DNA of 64,000 bases from Schizosaccharomyces osmophilus (taxonomy: Eukaryota; Ascomycota; Schizosaccharomycetes; Schizosaccharomycetales; Schizosaccharomycetaceae), in NCBI RefSeq assembly GCF_027921745.1, contig NC_079239.1:275501-339500 (forward strand), written 5' to 3'. The notes beneath the pieces were generated by a model that saw only the letters and a program-made list of their open reading frames with translations, made no database searches and had not been told where the DNA came from. Both the position numbers and the translations under genes were made by a program. This document shows, one piece after another, positions 54,409-64,000 of this stretch. Positions within the stretch are counted from its first letter, which is position 1; every line of letters starts with the position of its first letter.

Positions 54409-54845
54409 CCTTCGATTGATTTGTTTTTTAATGGTAACGAATGATCTAAAATTTTGTTCAACCGTGTGTAATTACCCAAACTTCCACTAAGTCTACGTCG
54501 TGAGAGCAACGGTAGTGATAAGCTTAGTCTAAGGAGGATCCGATTGTAAAATCTTGAGCAGTATAGTCCATGTCATTCATTTCGGTAATGCTAATTTCTT
54601 AGTTTATTTGTTCATATAACAGAACATATACTACTTGCATCTATTAAGAAAATAATTGTAAAGTCTACGCAACTCTCAATTGCGAAACAGTGACTTTCGT
54701 AACCAAACCTTACAACCGAACGGTAAATCATATTTGTTTTTATGACAAAAACATATAAAGTTACAAATGAAAAAGAAAACAATAGATGTTCGTGTTCATT
54801 AAAGCTTCATTTATAATCTACTACTAGATCATCACTGATCCAACA
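54409..54845. other. Tandem spacer, glutamate 5-kinase promoter / PDI 3' region
   Basis: A 437-nt spacer between two leftward genes. AT-rich toward the PDI gene. No ORF or repeat of note. Confidence 0.55.
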
Positions 54846-55937
54846 TTAAAGCTCATCACTACTGGTAGAAAGAAAAGAACGAAGAATGTTAAGACGTGCT
54901 TTGAAATCGTCCGCATTAGCAAGAGCAATAGATTTTTGACGCAAAATCTTAGATAAACGCTTAGCTTCCTTGGTAACCCAGTTTTCATCCTTTAAGGCTT
55001 TTTCAAAGACATTCCTATAATATTGAGTCCAGCGAGAGCTATTTTCTAAGGTGAATTGCTTTACCTTTTCGAGAACAACCTCCCTGGCAGCCCGAGAGTT
55101 ATCCATGAACTCTGAAGCAAACTCATCGAGAACGGGAACTCGACCAGCTGAGGGCAATAAGCTTCCATCAATAGAACGCTGAGACCCGGTTTTCTCATTT
55201 AAGTAGTCAGTCAGGCTTTCCAAAGAACGATCGCCGTTATAGGCATCAGGCTCGTCTTTGCGACCTTTTTGGAAAAGTTTGATTGTAGGGAAGCTAGCAA
55301 CTTGATGTTTCATACCAACGTCGGCATAAACATCTGCATTAATCTTTGCAACTTTTACATTTGGTTCATTCTTGAAAACTGCAGCGAGTTTTTCATAAAT
55401 GGGAGTCAAACGCTTACAGTAGCCACACCAGTCGGCATAAAATTCCACCAAGACGTCTTTGGTGTCATCCATTACAATATCATCAAAGCTAGCAGACTCC
55501 AATTCAATAACGCTACTAGGGACTGCATTTTTCTTGAGCTTTCTGACACCGGTCTTCTCAGAAACGAATTGCGTAAGGCTATCCAAATCGCGGGCATGAG
55601 AATACTGAATAGGATCCGAGCCATCATGGGGAAACCATATGAGCGTAGGAAATCCACGAATTTGATATTTCTTTCCGACTTCACCATACGTATCAGCATC
55701 GACTTTACCGATTAAGATATCCTTATTCTCATCAAATGCTTGTCCCAACTCTTCATATATAGGAGCAAGAGTCTTGCAGTGGCCACACCATGAAGCATAA
55801 AATTCAATCAATGCTCCCTTTTTAGCAGAGCGAATTCCATCTTCGAGTTGTTGAAGGCCAGTAAACTCAAACACGCCTTTAGCAGCTGCCAAAGCAAAAA
55901 GCCAGAGGCATATCGTCACCAACAAAGGAATTTTCAT
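54846..55937 (-). CDS. Secreted-pathway protein disulfide isomerase with ERp29-type C-terminal domain
   Basis: 363 residues. A signal peptide (about 1-19, hydrophobic and ending in AAA) precedes two thioredoxin domains with active sites CGHC (51-54) and CGYC (171-174) and the cis-Pro loops RGFPTL and ASFPTI. A helical ERp29c/D domain occupies about 255-360. The chain ends SDEL, a variant of the ER retrieval signal (HDEL/ADEL in fungi). The two-domain plus ERp29c layout is that of fungal ERp38/Tigliad-type PDIs. It catalyses disulfide formation in the ER. Single exon, first ATG. It is divergent from tom22. Confidence 0.93.
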   Translation of the reverse strand: MKIPLLVTICLWLFALAAAKGVFEFTGLQQLEDGIRSAKKGALIEFYASWCGHCKTLAPIYEELGQAFDENKDILIGKVDADTYGEVGKKYQIRGFPTLIWFPHDGSDPIQYSHARDLDSLTQFVSEKTGVRKLKKNAVPSSVIELESASFDDIVMDDTKDVLVEFYADWCGYCKRLTPIYEKLAAVFKNEPNVKVAKINADVYADVGMKHQVASFPTIKLFQKGRKDEPDAYNGDRSLESLTDYLNEKTGSQRSIDGSLLPSAGRVPVLDEFASEFMDNSRAAREVVLEKVKQFTLENSSRWTQYYRNVFEKALKDENWVTKEAKRLSKILRQKSIALANADDFKARLNILRSFLSTSSDEL

Positions 55938-56311
55938 ATCTCCAATAAATGTTTAATCAATACGGACCGGAAATCCAAACGTATCAACAATCGTTGGTTT
56001 GGTTCTGGGAGGAATTACTGAACGCACTGATGATGATGTTTCAACCAAGCTAACGTGTTATCTTAATAGACTAGACCATGTCGCTAGATACCTTTGCGTA
56101 TCTTCTTTTATGCTTTTAAATCTCAATTGCAGAGCGCTTTATACATCCCTAAAATGTTTACCGCAATAGAGTGATCATTGCAATATAATCACCAAGCCAA
56201 ACGGAACAGAAGGCTCTGCAGTAAGACTAAAACACCAACTTTTTGGGCCTTGAGACTTGAAAGTTTTTGCAAATACAACCATCATAAAAGATTTTGAGGA
56301 TATAAAACAGG
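55938..56311. other. Divergent spacer PDI / tom22
   Basis: A 374-nt divergent promoter region. Repeated TGATGATGATG near 56029-56039 looks like a snoRNA C box, but no matching D box or guide arrangement is found. No ORF. Confidence 0.55.
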
Positions 56312-56798
56312 ATGGTTAAACTCGAAGAAGTCGTTGACGAAACTGAAGTACAAACCCAGGGTCAAAATGTTAGTGATAAGGAAAAGTACATTTACGCTGA
56401 GGAAGACGTTGAAGAATCGGATTCTGATGAATCTGACTTCGAGGGACTTGAAGATGAAACCATGTTCGACCGTATCACTGCTTTGAAGGAAGTTATTCCC
56501 GTTACTTGGCGCGTCAAGATCGCTGACAGTGCCAAGTGCGCTGTTTCTGGCGTTTCTCGTCTTTCTAGCTTTGGAGGAAAGTCTCTGTGGGTTCTTTCCA
56601 CCTCTGCCCTTCTTTTAGGTGTTCCCTTTATGATGTCCGTAGAGGACGAAGCTCAACTTTCTGAATACGAGAAACAATTGAAGGACCAACGTGGTGCTAA
56701 CGAGGTAAGGCATAACATACTATGATTCACAACATAATGACTAACTAATATACTAGGTGATTGCTCCTGGAGCTACTAGCAATGCTCTTCCCCAATAA
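56312..56798 (+). CDS. tom22: Tom22, central receptor of the mitochondrial outer-membrane translocase
   Basis: Two exons (56312-56704, 56757-56798; intron GTAAGG, CTAAC, TAG) give 144 residues. The acidic cytosolic domain (about 22-50; [16 protein letters not shown]) is the presequence-binding face. [11 protein letters not shown] and TWRVKI precede a single membrane segment at about 91-109 ([14 protein letters not shown]), and a short intermembrane-space tail follows. The second exon adds 13 residues ([13 protein letters not shown]). Tom22 joins Tom20/Tom70 to the Tom40 pore. It is convergent with mdm10, an assembly partner. Confidence 0.93.
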
Positions 56799-57111
56799 AC
56801 AAATCGTACTGGAGAAGGCAATTTAAGAGTTAGTGAAAAGTTTGCTTCTTTCGTATGTAATGATTTGGATGATTGTTGCATCTGTAAAACCAAATTAAGA
56901 ATAAATTCTCTATGCGGACTTTTTTGTTTTGACACTACTAAGTAATATTTTTCATGTGGTAGGCTAGCTTCATATTCACAAACGTAAATTTGAAAGCCAT
57001 TTCTTAAAGTCCGAGAAACAAACGGGATGAATGGGTGTTGAGAAGAATATATGACATTAATTATATGCGGCTTTGAAATTGTCATTGATTTTGTTTTGCT
57101 TTTTCGTCTGA
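56799..57111. other. Convergent spacer tom22 / mdm10
   Basis: A 313-nt spacer between two converging genes. A long frame on the minus strand (56753-57217) overlaps the end of mdm10 in the wrong frame and is chance. Nothing else seen. Confidence 0.55.
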
Positions 57112-58321
57112 CTAGTTTGCATATTCTAAATGAATTCCAAAATATAGAGGATCTATTTTTGTAATGTGCGCCGTTGTACCCAAGGTCAACAAAAAATTCC
57201 GGATTCGTGCCTGCCAAAGTAATGAAATTTCACCCGTAGTGGAAAGGACAGATTTCAGGACCGACGTACATGACTGGATTTTTGAGCGATTATTTTCACC
57301 CACAGTCCGGGAAAGGAACTTGCCACGCCAAAGCTCAGTTCCTATCTGAAGCTTACTTTCATAAGAATAAAGATTAAAATCGTATTGCGTACTAAACGCT
57401 TTCACGTGTGGTTCTGCCGTCGAAAAGGTCGAAGTTATATGTCCAACAATTGGATTCAACGTACAAGTTAAAATAAAGGGTGAATAAAGATGGGAAGGTC
57501 CGCTATGCAGTCGCATTCCTAAACTTGCACCAGGGCATTTCGTCAAAATGCCATAGTATGTTTCGAAGCCCAAACTCCAACACATATTCGAAGTGCTTTT
57601 GCAGGAATCATTCCGTTTTTTCATATGGTTTTCTTTTAAATTTAAATTCCATAAGGCTCTGAGTCCTACCATTGCTTCTGTCGTCTCATACATTAGTTCC
57701 AAACTTCTCTTACCAGTATCATGCTGCCATTGAAAGCACATCTAAATCAGAAATTAGTTATAGAGATATCTCAGTTTAAACTTACAGTTCCTCCATTTGG
57801 ATCGTCAACCTCGTTGGTAGCCAAAACAGAAAATAGACTCCATGGGGAGAGTCTCCTCGCAAATATGGCGTCCAATTTTTTAGAAGGCAAAAAGATGCAT
57901 CCATAAAGAAGAGTAGACTTCTTAGGAAGATTGAAGTCTTCTAGTTCCCCTTGATAATGTATAAACGGAACGTCAACATGTCTGTATCCTTCATAAAATT
58001 TTTGGAGTTCCGTAAGGGGATTTACTTTTGCATTATCTAAATCCACATTGCTATAAATGTATGAAAGAGATCCATTTAGGATTGGCATTGCTGAAATCTC
58101 ACATTTTGAAACAAAATTAGGAGTCGTCAGAGAAGAAAGCTGACAATTGATTCCGGAAGGGATGTCAAATCTTAATATGTCTATATCTATGTTATTCTGG
58201 CTGTCCAAAATGCATATCACTTACTGTCGGCTGTCTGCGTGAGATTGCAGTATAAATTATGAACATTCCAGTTCGTTGTCTTAAGGTATTCATAGCAAAT
58301 GTAATCAGTGAAGCTCAACAT
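57112..58321 (-). CDS. mdm10: Mdm10, beta-barrel subunit of ERMES and SAM complexes
   Basis: Three exons (58225-58321, 57786-58186, 57112-57741) give 375 residues. Exon 1 (MLSFTDYICYEYLKTTNWN...NLTQTAD) joins NIDILRFDIPSGI, the conserved Mdm10 N-terminal block. The second join gives DPNGGT-MCFQWQHDTGKRSLELMYETTEAMVGLRALWNL, another family hallmark. The C-terminus KIDPLYFGIHLEYAN has the final beta-strand signal. Mdm10 tethers ER to mitochondria in ERMES with Mmm1, Mdm12 and Mdm34, and in SAM it helps late assembly of TOM subunits. The 44-nt intron 2 and 38-nt intron 1 have normal donors; intron 1 ends ATAAC...TAG. Confidence 0.93.
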
Positions 58322-58781
58322 TTTATTATAATTCCGTATTTACTCCATTATAAGTGTTGATCCAGCAATGACTATTTTCGCGAAGTCCACTTGTGGGAGA
58401 GGTACAGAGCACTAACCTAGTGCGTTTGTTTGGGCTTATGGATCGAAAGAAAATATAGGCTATAATGCTCAGCCGTTTCAACGAAAGAGTGCTTTAAGTT
58501 ACATTCAAAATACTCTGTTGCTCTTAAATTTTCTGATATTATCGAGAGTGATAGATATCTCATTTTTTATATTAATAGCATTTAATTTTTACCATTATTA
58601 TTGTAATTTATAACGAGAAATAACATAAAAAACATCAAATATCCCACAAGCATTACCTCAAATATACTCGGTCATAAACGAAGGATGCTGAATCAGTACT
58701 CACTTTAGTTAAGATTAAAAAAAAATTGAAAAGAAAGGAATTATCAGTGGTTCTTTTTCAGCATATCCTTATACATAACTT
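58322..58781. other. Tandem spacer, mdm10 promoter / cdt2 3' region
   Basis: A 460-nt spacer between two leftward genes. No ORF, tRNA or repeat. AT-rich near the cdt2 3' end with a poly(A) run (58719-58727). Confidence 0.55.
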
Positions 58782-60361
58782 TTAGCGTTCGCTGTGTCCC
58801 CAATAGAAAATTTCTGAAAAGTTCTTCTCTCTTAGATTAGCAGCTGTACCGTGCAAAGAAGAATTCCAAACACGAACACTTCCGTCATCTGATATGCTTG
58901 CCAACTGATTATCATTTGACCAGTCTACTGCGGTCACATCTTTTGAATGTCCACCTACCAGCATGGCAGACGAGGAGGAATCGTCCCGAGTAGTGTCAAA
59001 AAGTATTGCTCCGCTATTTTCGTTTTGTACACCTCCTCCGCAGGCCAAAGTCGAACCATCAGGACTACAAGCAATTTTCACATAGAAAGAAGAAATCCTC
59101 AATCTCGGGTCATTGTACATTTTATAGGGCCCAGATTCTAAATGCTGAGCAGAGTATTCGTATACTGTGTTGTCTCTTGAAGCAGCATAAACACGATCTC
59201 CTGCGGGCGATGCACAAACACTGGTGATACCATAATCGCGTTTTGATGTTTTACTTCCAGGAGTAGAAGAAAGAGGAAGTGGACGAACTGTGTGGATGTT
59301 CCGAAGATCCCACAATTTAAGTGTAGAGTTTCCAGAACATGAAGACACTACTTGAGAAGTAGAATTGGGCAACCAGACAGCCGACGTAACCGAACAGTCT
59401 CTATTTTGCCTTTCATGAGCTTTTTTTATTTTAAGAACGGGTTTCTGATGATGTTCGCCATCAACAGTTATACCATGAGTTCTCATATCCCAAAAAATGA
59501 GTGATCCATCCCTAGAACAGGTAACTATATTGTAAGGGGAATCGTCACAAAAGTTGACTTGTTTAACCGAGTGAGAATGGTAGCCTTCGAAACCTCTACG
59601 GCCGAGCCTTGTAATGCATTGCTGTGTCGCAAGATCGAACACTTTGGCTGTTTGGTCACCAGAGGATGTAGCGAGCAAAGAATCATCGCTTGAAAAATTA
59701 ACATTAAAAATAGCATTATTATGAGCGAGCCATCCATGAAGCCGACGCGCTAGATTTACAGTTAGGTTGAAGTCTACGATAAAGAATTCTGTAACTTACC
59801 TGACGGTTGATTTTCTTCATTTTGCCGAGCAAAGTATTTGGAATCAAACAATTCTAAAGCACCTGTTTCGGTGCAAACGGCAAGTAACGATTCATTATGT
59901 GCAAATCCAAGGCAAAATGGAAGTTGATTGAGCATCATCAAGCATTCTGAAGGACGAGAATAAAATGTTTCTAAGTTTAGTCTATTTCCAACATGGCCTA
60001 TAATTACCGTTAGTCGTCGTCGATAAAGCATAGTATTGCAAGTGCACTTACGATTTGAAGGAATGCGACTTATGCGAGAACGTGTTCCTCCAAGTTGTCT
60101 AGCTAATAACTCTTTACAAAGCTGACTAGGCTTCTTGGGTGATACGGGAGGCTTGTGTAATTTTTTAGAAGTATCGAATAACACACGTTTCTTTGGTTTC
60201 GTTGATTTCCCGTTGAAGTCCAGAAAATCGTATAATTTATGTTTCTTTGATGTACCAGCAGGCGAGGAATCCGGAGTAGGAGGAAGAGAATTATTTACAG
60301 CCAGAGTAATGTCTTTTAATCCGCCGACATCTTCTGGTATACAGGGTAAATCTAAAACCAT
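58782..60361 (-). CDS. cdt2: Cdt2, WD-repeat substrate receptor of the Cul4-Ddb1 ligase
   Basis: Three exons (60052-60361, 59800-59997, 58782-59749) give 491 residues, very close to the 490 I recall for S. pombe. An N-terminal tail (about 1-100) is Pro/Ser/Lys-rich with several SP/TP sites. The propeller follows: LPFCLGFAHNESLLAVC, ARRLHGWLAHNNAIFNVNFSSDD, LLATSSGDQTAKVFDL and TCSRDGSLIFWDMR. The 54-nt first intron (59998-60051) is in frame and has no stop, but it carries GTAAGT, CTAAC and TAG, so splicing is preferred. Cdt2 binds Ddb1 and PCNA-bound substrates such as Spd1 and Cdt1 and is expressed at G1/S under MBF. The promoter is described separately. Confidence 0.93.
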
Positions 60362-60458
60362 GTTGCTTTGTTTATCCAGACAGGCAAATCTATATAAAGT
60401 CTTGTCGTGTGTTCCGGTTTAATTAAGTTGGGTTGGTAGGTATAAGTATATTAAAAAG

Positions 60459-60483
60459 ACGCGTCGCGGATCACGCGACGCGT
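60459..60483. promoter_or_regulatory. MCB palindrome (MBF sites)
   Basis: ACGCGTCGCG (60459-60468), a 5-nt spacer and CGCGACGCGT (60474-60483) form a perfect 10-nt inverted repeat. Each arm holds ACGCGT plus an overlapping CGCG. ACGCGT is the MluI cell-cycle box bound by MBF (Cdc10/Res1/Res2). It lies about 98 nt upstream of cdt2. Confidence 0.85.
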
Positions 60484-60546
60484 ACTCAGGTAATGAAGAC
60501 ATTTCATTGTTACTCGTACACGATGGATAGGGTAACGATATGTAAA

Positions 60547-60559
60547 GTAAACAAACAAA
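60547..60559 (+). promoter_or_regulatory. FLEX element (forkhead/Mei4)
   Basis: GTAAACAAACAAA fits the full FLEX pattern used by Mei4 and related forkhead factors, not just the GTAAAYA core. It is placed between the two MCB clusters, so it could serve cdt2, psc3 or both. Confidence 0.6.
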
Positions 60560-60832
60560 CTACAGAAGAATGAAATTTCAACTTTGCTTTTGAAATGTTT
60601 TCTTTAAAGAAAGTGTTATATGAGCAATTATTTTTTTGTTCGGTCTAGTAATCCCGTTCGAATGCTTTAGTTCTCTGAGCGCGTATGACCGGTTCCTTTC
60701 TTTGTACGTATAATAAAGTGTTTTTACTTTAAGGGTAAAAGTTTGATTTTACATATCTTTATGTAATCTTTTTTCTCTTTTTTCTTCCACCTTTTTGAGG
60801 GTTTCGCGAAGTAGGTTATTTTCTTTTATGGG

Positions 60833-60843
60833 ACGCGACGCGT
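60833..60843. promoter_or_regulatory. Second MCB pair near psc3
   Basis: ACGCGACGCGT contains a degenerate and a perfect MCB in tandem, 112 nt upstream of the psc3 ATG. The TTTCGCGAA at 60802-60810 is a further MBF/E2F-like match. Confidence 0.7.
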
Positions 60844-60954
60844 TTGTCTTTTTCATTACTTCTACGAAACTTTGGCCAACGTTTTTATGCGTTCAGGCCA
60901 CTATAGACTTGGATCCTTAAAAAGTTTAAGAAAATCATAAAAAATTACTAAACT

Positions 60955-63900
60955 ATGTCTCGTTCAGTCACTCCATCTAGTGATGATAATGGAGATGGAG
61001 CTTCATCTCCTATAAGATTGTCTCAGGCAATGGATCCTTTGAGGGATGGTTCAGATTCTTCTTCTGAGGAAGAAAATAGTGACGATGATTACGAAAAAAC
61101 TATAAGTTCAAAAAGAAGGCGGCCTGTTTCCGGAAGAAGCAGAACAGCTAAAAAATCGAAAGCAAGTACATTGGTTGAGGAAGATCACGAAGAGGAGATC
61201 TCTAATAGAATTTATGGTATGCGATGAGCTTTTCTATTCCTTTTTTCTAATTGAAATTGAAGATGACCTGCTAAATGACGCTGCAAGCGTAAGGGACGTA
61301 GTGGTTGAATGGCTTACAAAGTACGAGAAAGACCAGCAAGGTTCTTTGGTTGAGTTGGTCAACTTTATTTTAAAGGTATGTTTTGTGTTACTTTCAAAAC
61401 CTAACATTCAGTGCTGTGCTTGTAATCGAACAGTAAATGAATTTGATGTGCAAGATCAAGAATCTGTCTCCGTAACCCTTTCCCAAATTCAACTCTCAGT
61501 TGAAAAGGTATGTGATGTTTAACTATTGTAGGAATCTTGCTAATATAACCACTTAAGACAACAACGCGTGAATATCCTTTAAATTCAAAAAGTCCTAAAT
61601 TTCGCAACTTTCGGAAAAAACTCTCTCAATTTTTAACTTACTTCGTTTCACAGCTTTCATCTAGAAAATACCTATACGACGATAGCTCTATATTTGAAAA
61701 AATCATGTCCTGGATTGTAGCCATGTCTTCCTCGACAATGAGGCCAATCCGACATACTGCTAGCGTTTTTTGCTTAATTATTATGTCCTCCTTGTGCGAA
61801 GAATCAAGGGAGTTTTTATCTGAGCATGCCATAGCGTCGAAACAGCTGATAAAGGAGGAAAAAAGGGCTCGCCCTAATAATAACCGCATTCAGGAATTGA
61901 GTGATTCGCTTCAGACAATCACGAGGCAACAAGATGTTATATCAGAGTATCTTAATAGTTACTTTGACAGGTAGGTTTTTTAAGAACAATTTCGTCATCT
62001 AATTTTCTAGTGTTTTCGTACATCGATACAGAGATGTTGAGCCGAAGATACGGATTGATTGTCTGAAGGAACTTGGCAATTGGATTAATATAGTTCCCAG
62101 TGTCTTTTTCTCTGGATCCTATTTACGATACCTAGGTTGGATGTTGTCGGATACGAACACAACTGCTCGTCTAACTGTAATTAAAGTTTTGCATAAGATA
62201 TTTGAAACGGAATCTTTTTTTGGAGGTCTCAGGCATTTCACTTCAAGGTTCAAAGAAAGAATTATTGAAATAAGCTGCGTAGATGCCGAAGCTACTGTTC
62301 GTATAGCCTCAATTCGTTTATGTAATACTATCAGAGCATGTGGTTTTTTAGAAGATGAAGAGGTTATGAAATTATCGCAGCTTATTTTGGATGTTAATCC
62401 AAGAATTCAGCGTGAAGCAATACAATTCTTATGTTCTACCGTGCAAGAAGCTACAGGTGAAAAGATAGAATCTTGGGGAGATGAGGAAGCCATTTCTGAG
62501 TCCTTTTCCGAAGAAACCGTTACTTCCTTTGATATTATTTGGGTAAAATATGCTCAGCTCTCGAAAACAGTGGAAGTTTTGCGGGATTTATTCAAAAACG
62601 ATCCCACTGATCTGAAATTGTTCCATGTTTTTCAAAGAAACGTATCAGATTCAACGCCTATAACTCAGACTTTATTGAACGCTTGTAGATTGGATAGTGA
62701 TTATCAGTCATGGGAGAAGATTGCAAGCTATATATTATTTGACGATTACGGTTCCAAGTCTACCGACACGGTCAATGATGTTTTGCAATTCTGCAAACTT
62801 TCTGAAAGTCAAGAATGTATTCTATTGCAACTACTTGCTTCTTCCCTTCTTCATATTTCAGATTCTGAGTTTGTGGTTCCTAAAAAGATTGGAAAGCAGC
62901 AATTAGAGGACAGAAACGAGCTTGAAAAGGATGATGAAAAGGATTTGGTATATTTGAGGATACTGCCTCTGTTGAACAACATTATAGAAAGGGAAGCAGC
63001 TTCTCCTATGTTACTCCATCATACCCTTCGATTGCTTTTTACGCTTGATTTCAAGCAGTATGCACATATGCAGCTTTCAAAGCCTTTTGAAACCCTTTTA
63101 TTGAACCTATCAAAGTTCTTTCTGACAAGTAATAATGCGAATATAATCCAAGATTGCACGGTTGTGTTTTTACGGATGCAGTCCGTTCCGGTTTTAGAGG
63201 AGAGATCGTCCTTCAGAATTACAGAAATGTGCGATCAAAGTGTTCAAGAGTTTTTTGATCTATTCCTTTCGTTCAATTTACGCGAAGGCATTATTACCAA
63301 GGATGATCATTTACGGTTTGAAGCATGTTTGAAGCGTATGGAAGGCTGTACATCAATAAAAAATATAACGGACAATACCCAATATAAAATTATTTATGAC
63401 AAGTTATCAGATATGCTTTCTCGAAATCCTAATGCGCTTGAAGATTCTCTTAAGTTTCCCGCTTTACAATCTCAACAAAGTTTGTTTTTCTGGCTCCTTT
63501 TGCAAGAAGAATCTCTGAATGGCGAACTTATTCGTTCTTCTGGGGAAAAACTTTTTGATTGTTTAATCCTTTTAATTAATGAAGACAGCTCAGGTGTACT
63601 AAAGCTTCAAGCTACACGGGTTTTGTTGGAAGTAATAATTATGGTATCGAGCTTCAAGGCTACTAAGGGGACTGAAAGTGATGAGTTTATCCCTGGTGTA
63701 GAAAGATCGAAAAGCAAAGATATGGTTCGTTCTTTGTTCTCTATTTTACAAGGATGGTTGACTGTCTATGGTAAAATGATTAATGCTTCTCCTATAAAGC
63801 TGGTGGATCAAAAAACAAGTTGGATTCCAATAACCATGCCGACAAATCCATTGAACAGACAATTGTTAGAACAAATATGCTGTGATTTAGTAGGGAAATT

Positions 63901-64000
63901 GCTATTAACGGGTTCTCTTACAAATGTACTCTTAAATGAAGACTGGGAAATATTACAAACTATCAGGGGAAATTTTGGTTCGGCTATAGATATGTTGTTT
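60955..64000 (+). CDS. psc3: Psc3, SA/STAG cohesin subunit (3' end outside window)
   Basis: Five exons seen: 60955-61216, 61263-61375, 61412-61507, 61654-61970 and 62011 to the window end, open throughout, about 926 residues. The N-terminal acidic/Ser-rich tail has nuclear-localisation-like basic clusters (KRRRP, AKKSK). Joins give RIYDDLLNDAAS and [31 protein letters not shown], the stromalin conservative domain. The recalled S. pombe length is about 960, so few residues are missing. Psc3 is the mitotic and meiotic arm/centromere SA subunit that binds Rad21/Rec8 and Swi6. Intron 1 uses an AAG acceptor. Intron 2 is 36 nt and in frame; reading through would add 12 residues. Confidence 0.94.

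Larger units (their letters stand above)
60362..60954. promoter_or_regulatory. Divergent cdt2/psc3 promoter
   Basis: A 593-nt divergent control region with an MCB palindrome about 98 nt from cdt2, a FLEX site, an E2F-like TTTCGCGAA (60802-60810) and a second MCB pair about 112 nt from psc3. This is the richest cluster of recognisable regulatory sites in the window. Confidence 0.75.

Noticed and set aside
56029-56039. TGATGATGATG resembling a snoRNA C box
   Set aside because: There is no D box at a suitable distance and no terminal stem.
56753-57217. 154-codon leftward ORF overlapping the mdm10 end
   Set aside because: mdm10 continues in another frame to a family-typical C-terminus; this frame has no similarity.
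1-64000. Search for transposons, LTRs, CRISPR arrays, rRNA and tRNA genes
   Set aside because: No terminal repeats, element proteins, repeat-spacer arrays or cloverleaf genes were recognised on either strand by eye; a covariance-model scan could still find small RNAs.

Overview
The window is nuclear DNA of a fission yeast (genus Schizosaccharomyces), almost certainly not S. pombe itself. The evidence is short introns (36-181 nt) with GTANGT donors and CTAAC/CTAAT branch sites, AT-rich spacers, and about 31 recognisable orthologues in S. pombe-like order whose residues differ from S. pombe (Ras1 is an example). S. octosporus, S. cryophilus or a close relative is likely; the sequence alone does not let me choose. 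I see no transposon, LTR, CRISPR array, tRNA or rRNA gene.

Layout. (a) 1-1839: the 3' part of dbp5 and convergent spermidine synthase. (b) 2374-26592: oxa101, aip1, cyk3, an unknown gene, a thioesterase-like pseudoenzyme, mzt1, sid1, an inositol polyphosphate 5-phosphatase, spn4, cpd1, swc4 and vps1. From memory this is the order of the S. pombe SPAC9G1 interval. (c) 27363-64000: cid16, mtl1, rdl1, an RRM/zinc-finger protein, ebp2, a DUF4211 protein, srp21, a mitochondrial carrier, ras1, ddb1, gmf1, a Cyc2-like reductase, glutamate 5-kinase, a PDI, tom22, mdm10, cdt2 and psc3 (cut by the window end). This matches the S. pombe SPAC17H9 interval. The joins spe3|oxa101 and vps1|cid16 are therefore probable rearrangement points relative to S. 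pombe.

Functional themes. Block (b) is rich in cytokinesis and cytoskeleton genes: aip1, cyk3, mzt1, sid1, spn4. Block (c) holds two subunits of one ubiquitin ligase (ddb1, cdt2), cohesin psc3, nuclear RNA-decay factors (cid16, mtl1), and two neighbouring mitochondrial outer-membrane biogenesis genes (tom22, mdm10).

Gene models were spliced by hand from donor, branch and acceptor signals, frame continuity and protein conservation. The start of oxa101 and the 5' end of rdl1 remain unsettled. The best regulatory signal is the divergent cdt2/psc3 promoter, with an MCB-type palindrome, a second MCB pair and a FLEX (forkhead) site. No wholly new biological system stood out. The most unusual items are a thioesterase-fold protein lacking its catalytic residues, repeated use of AAG 3' splice sites, and a 54-codon ORF behind a good TATA box.
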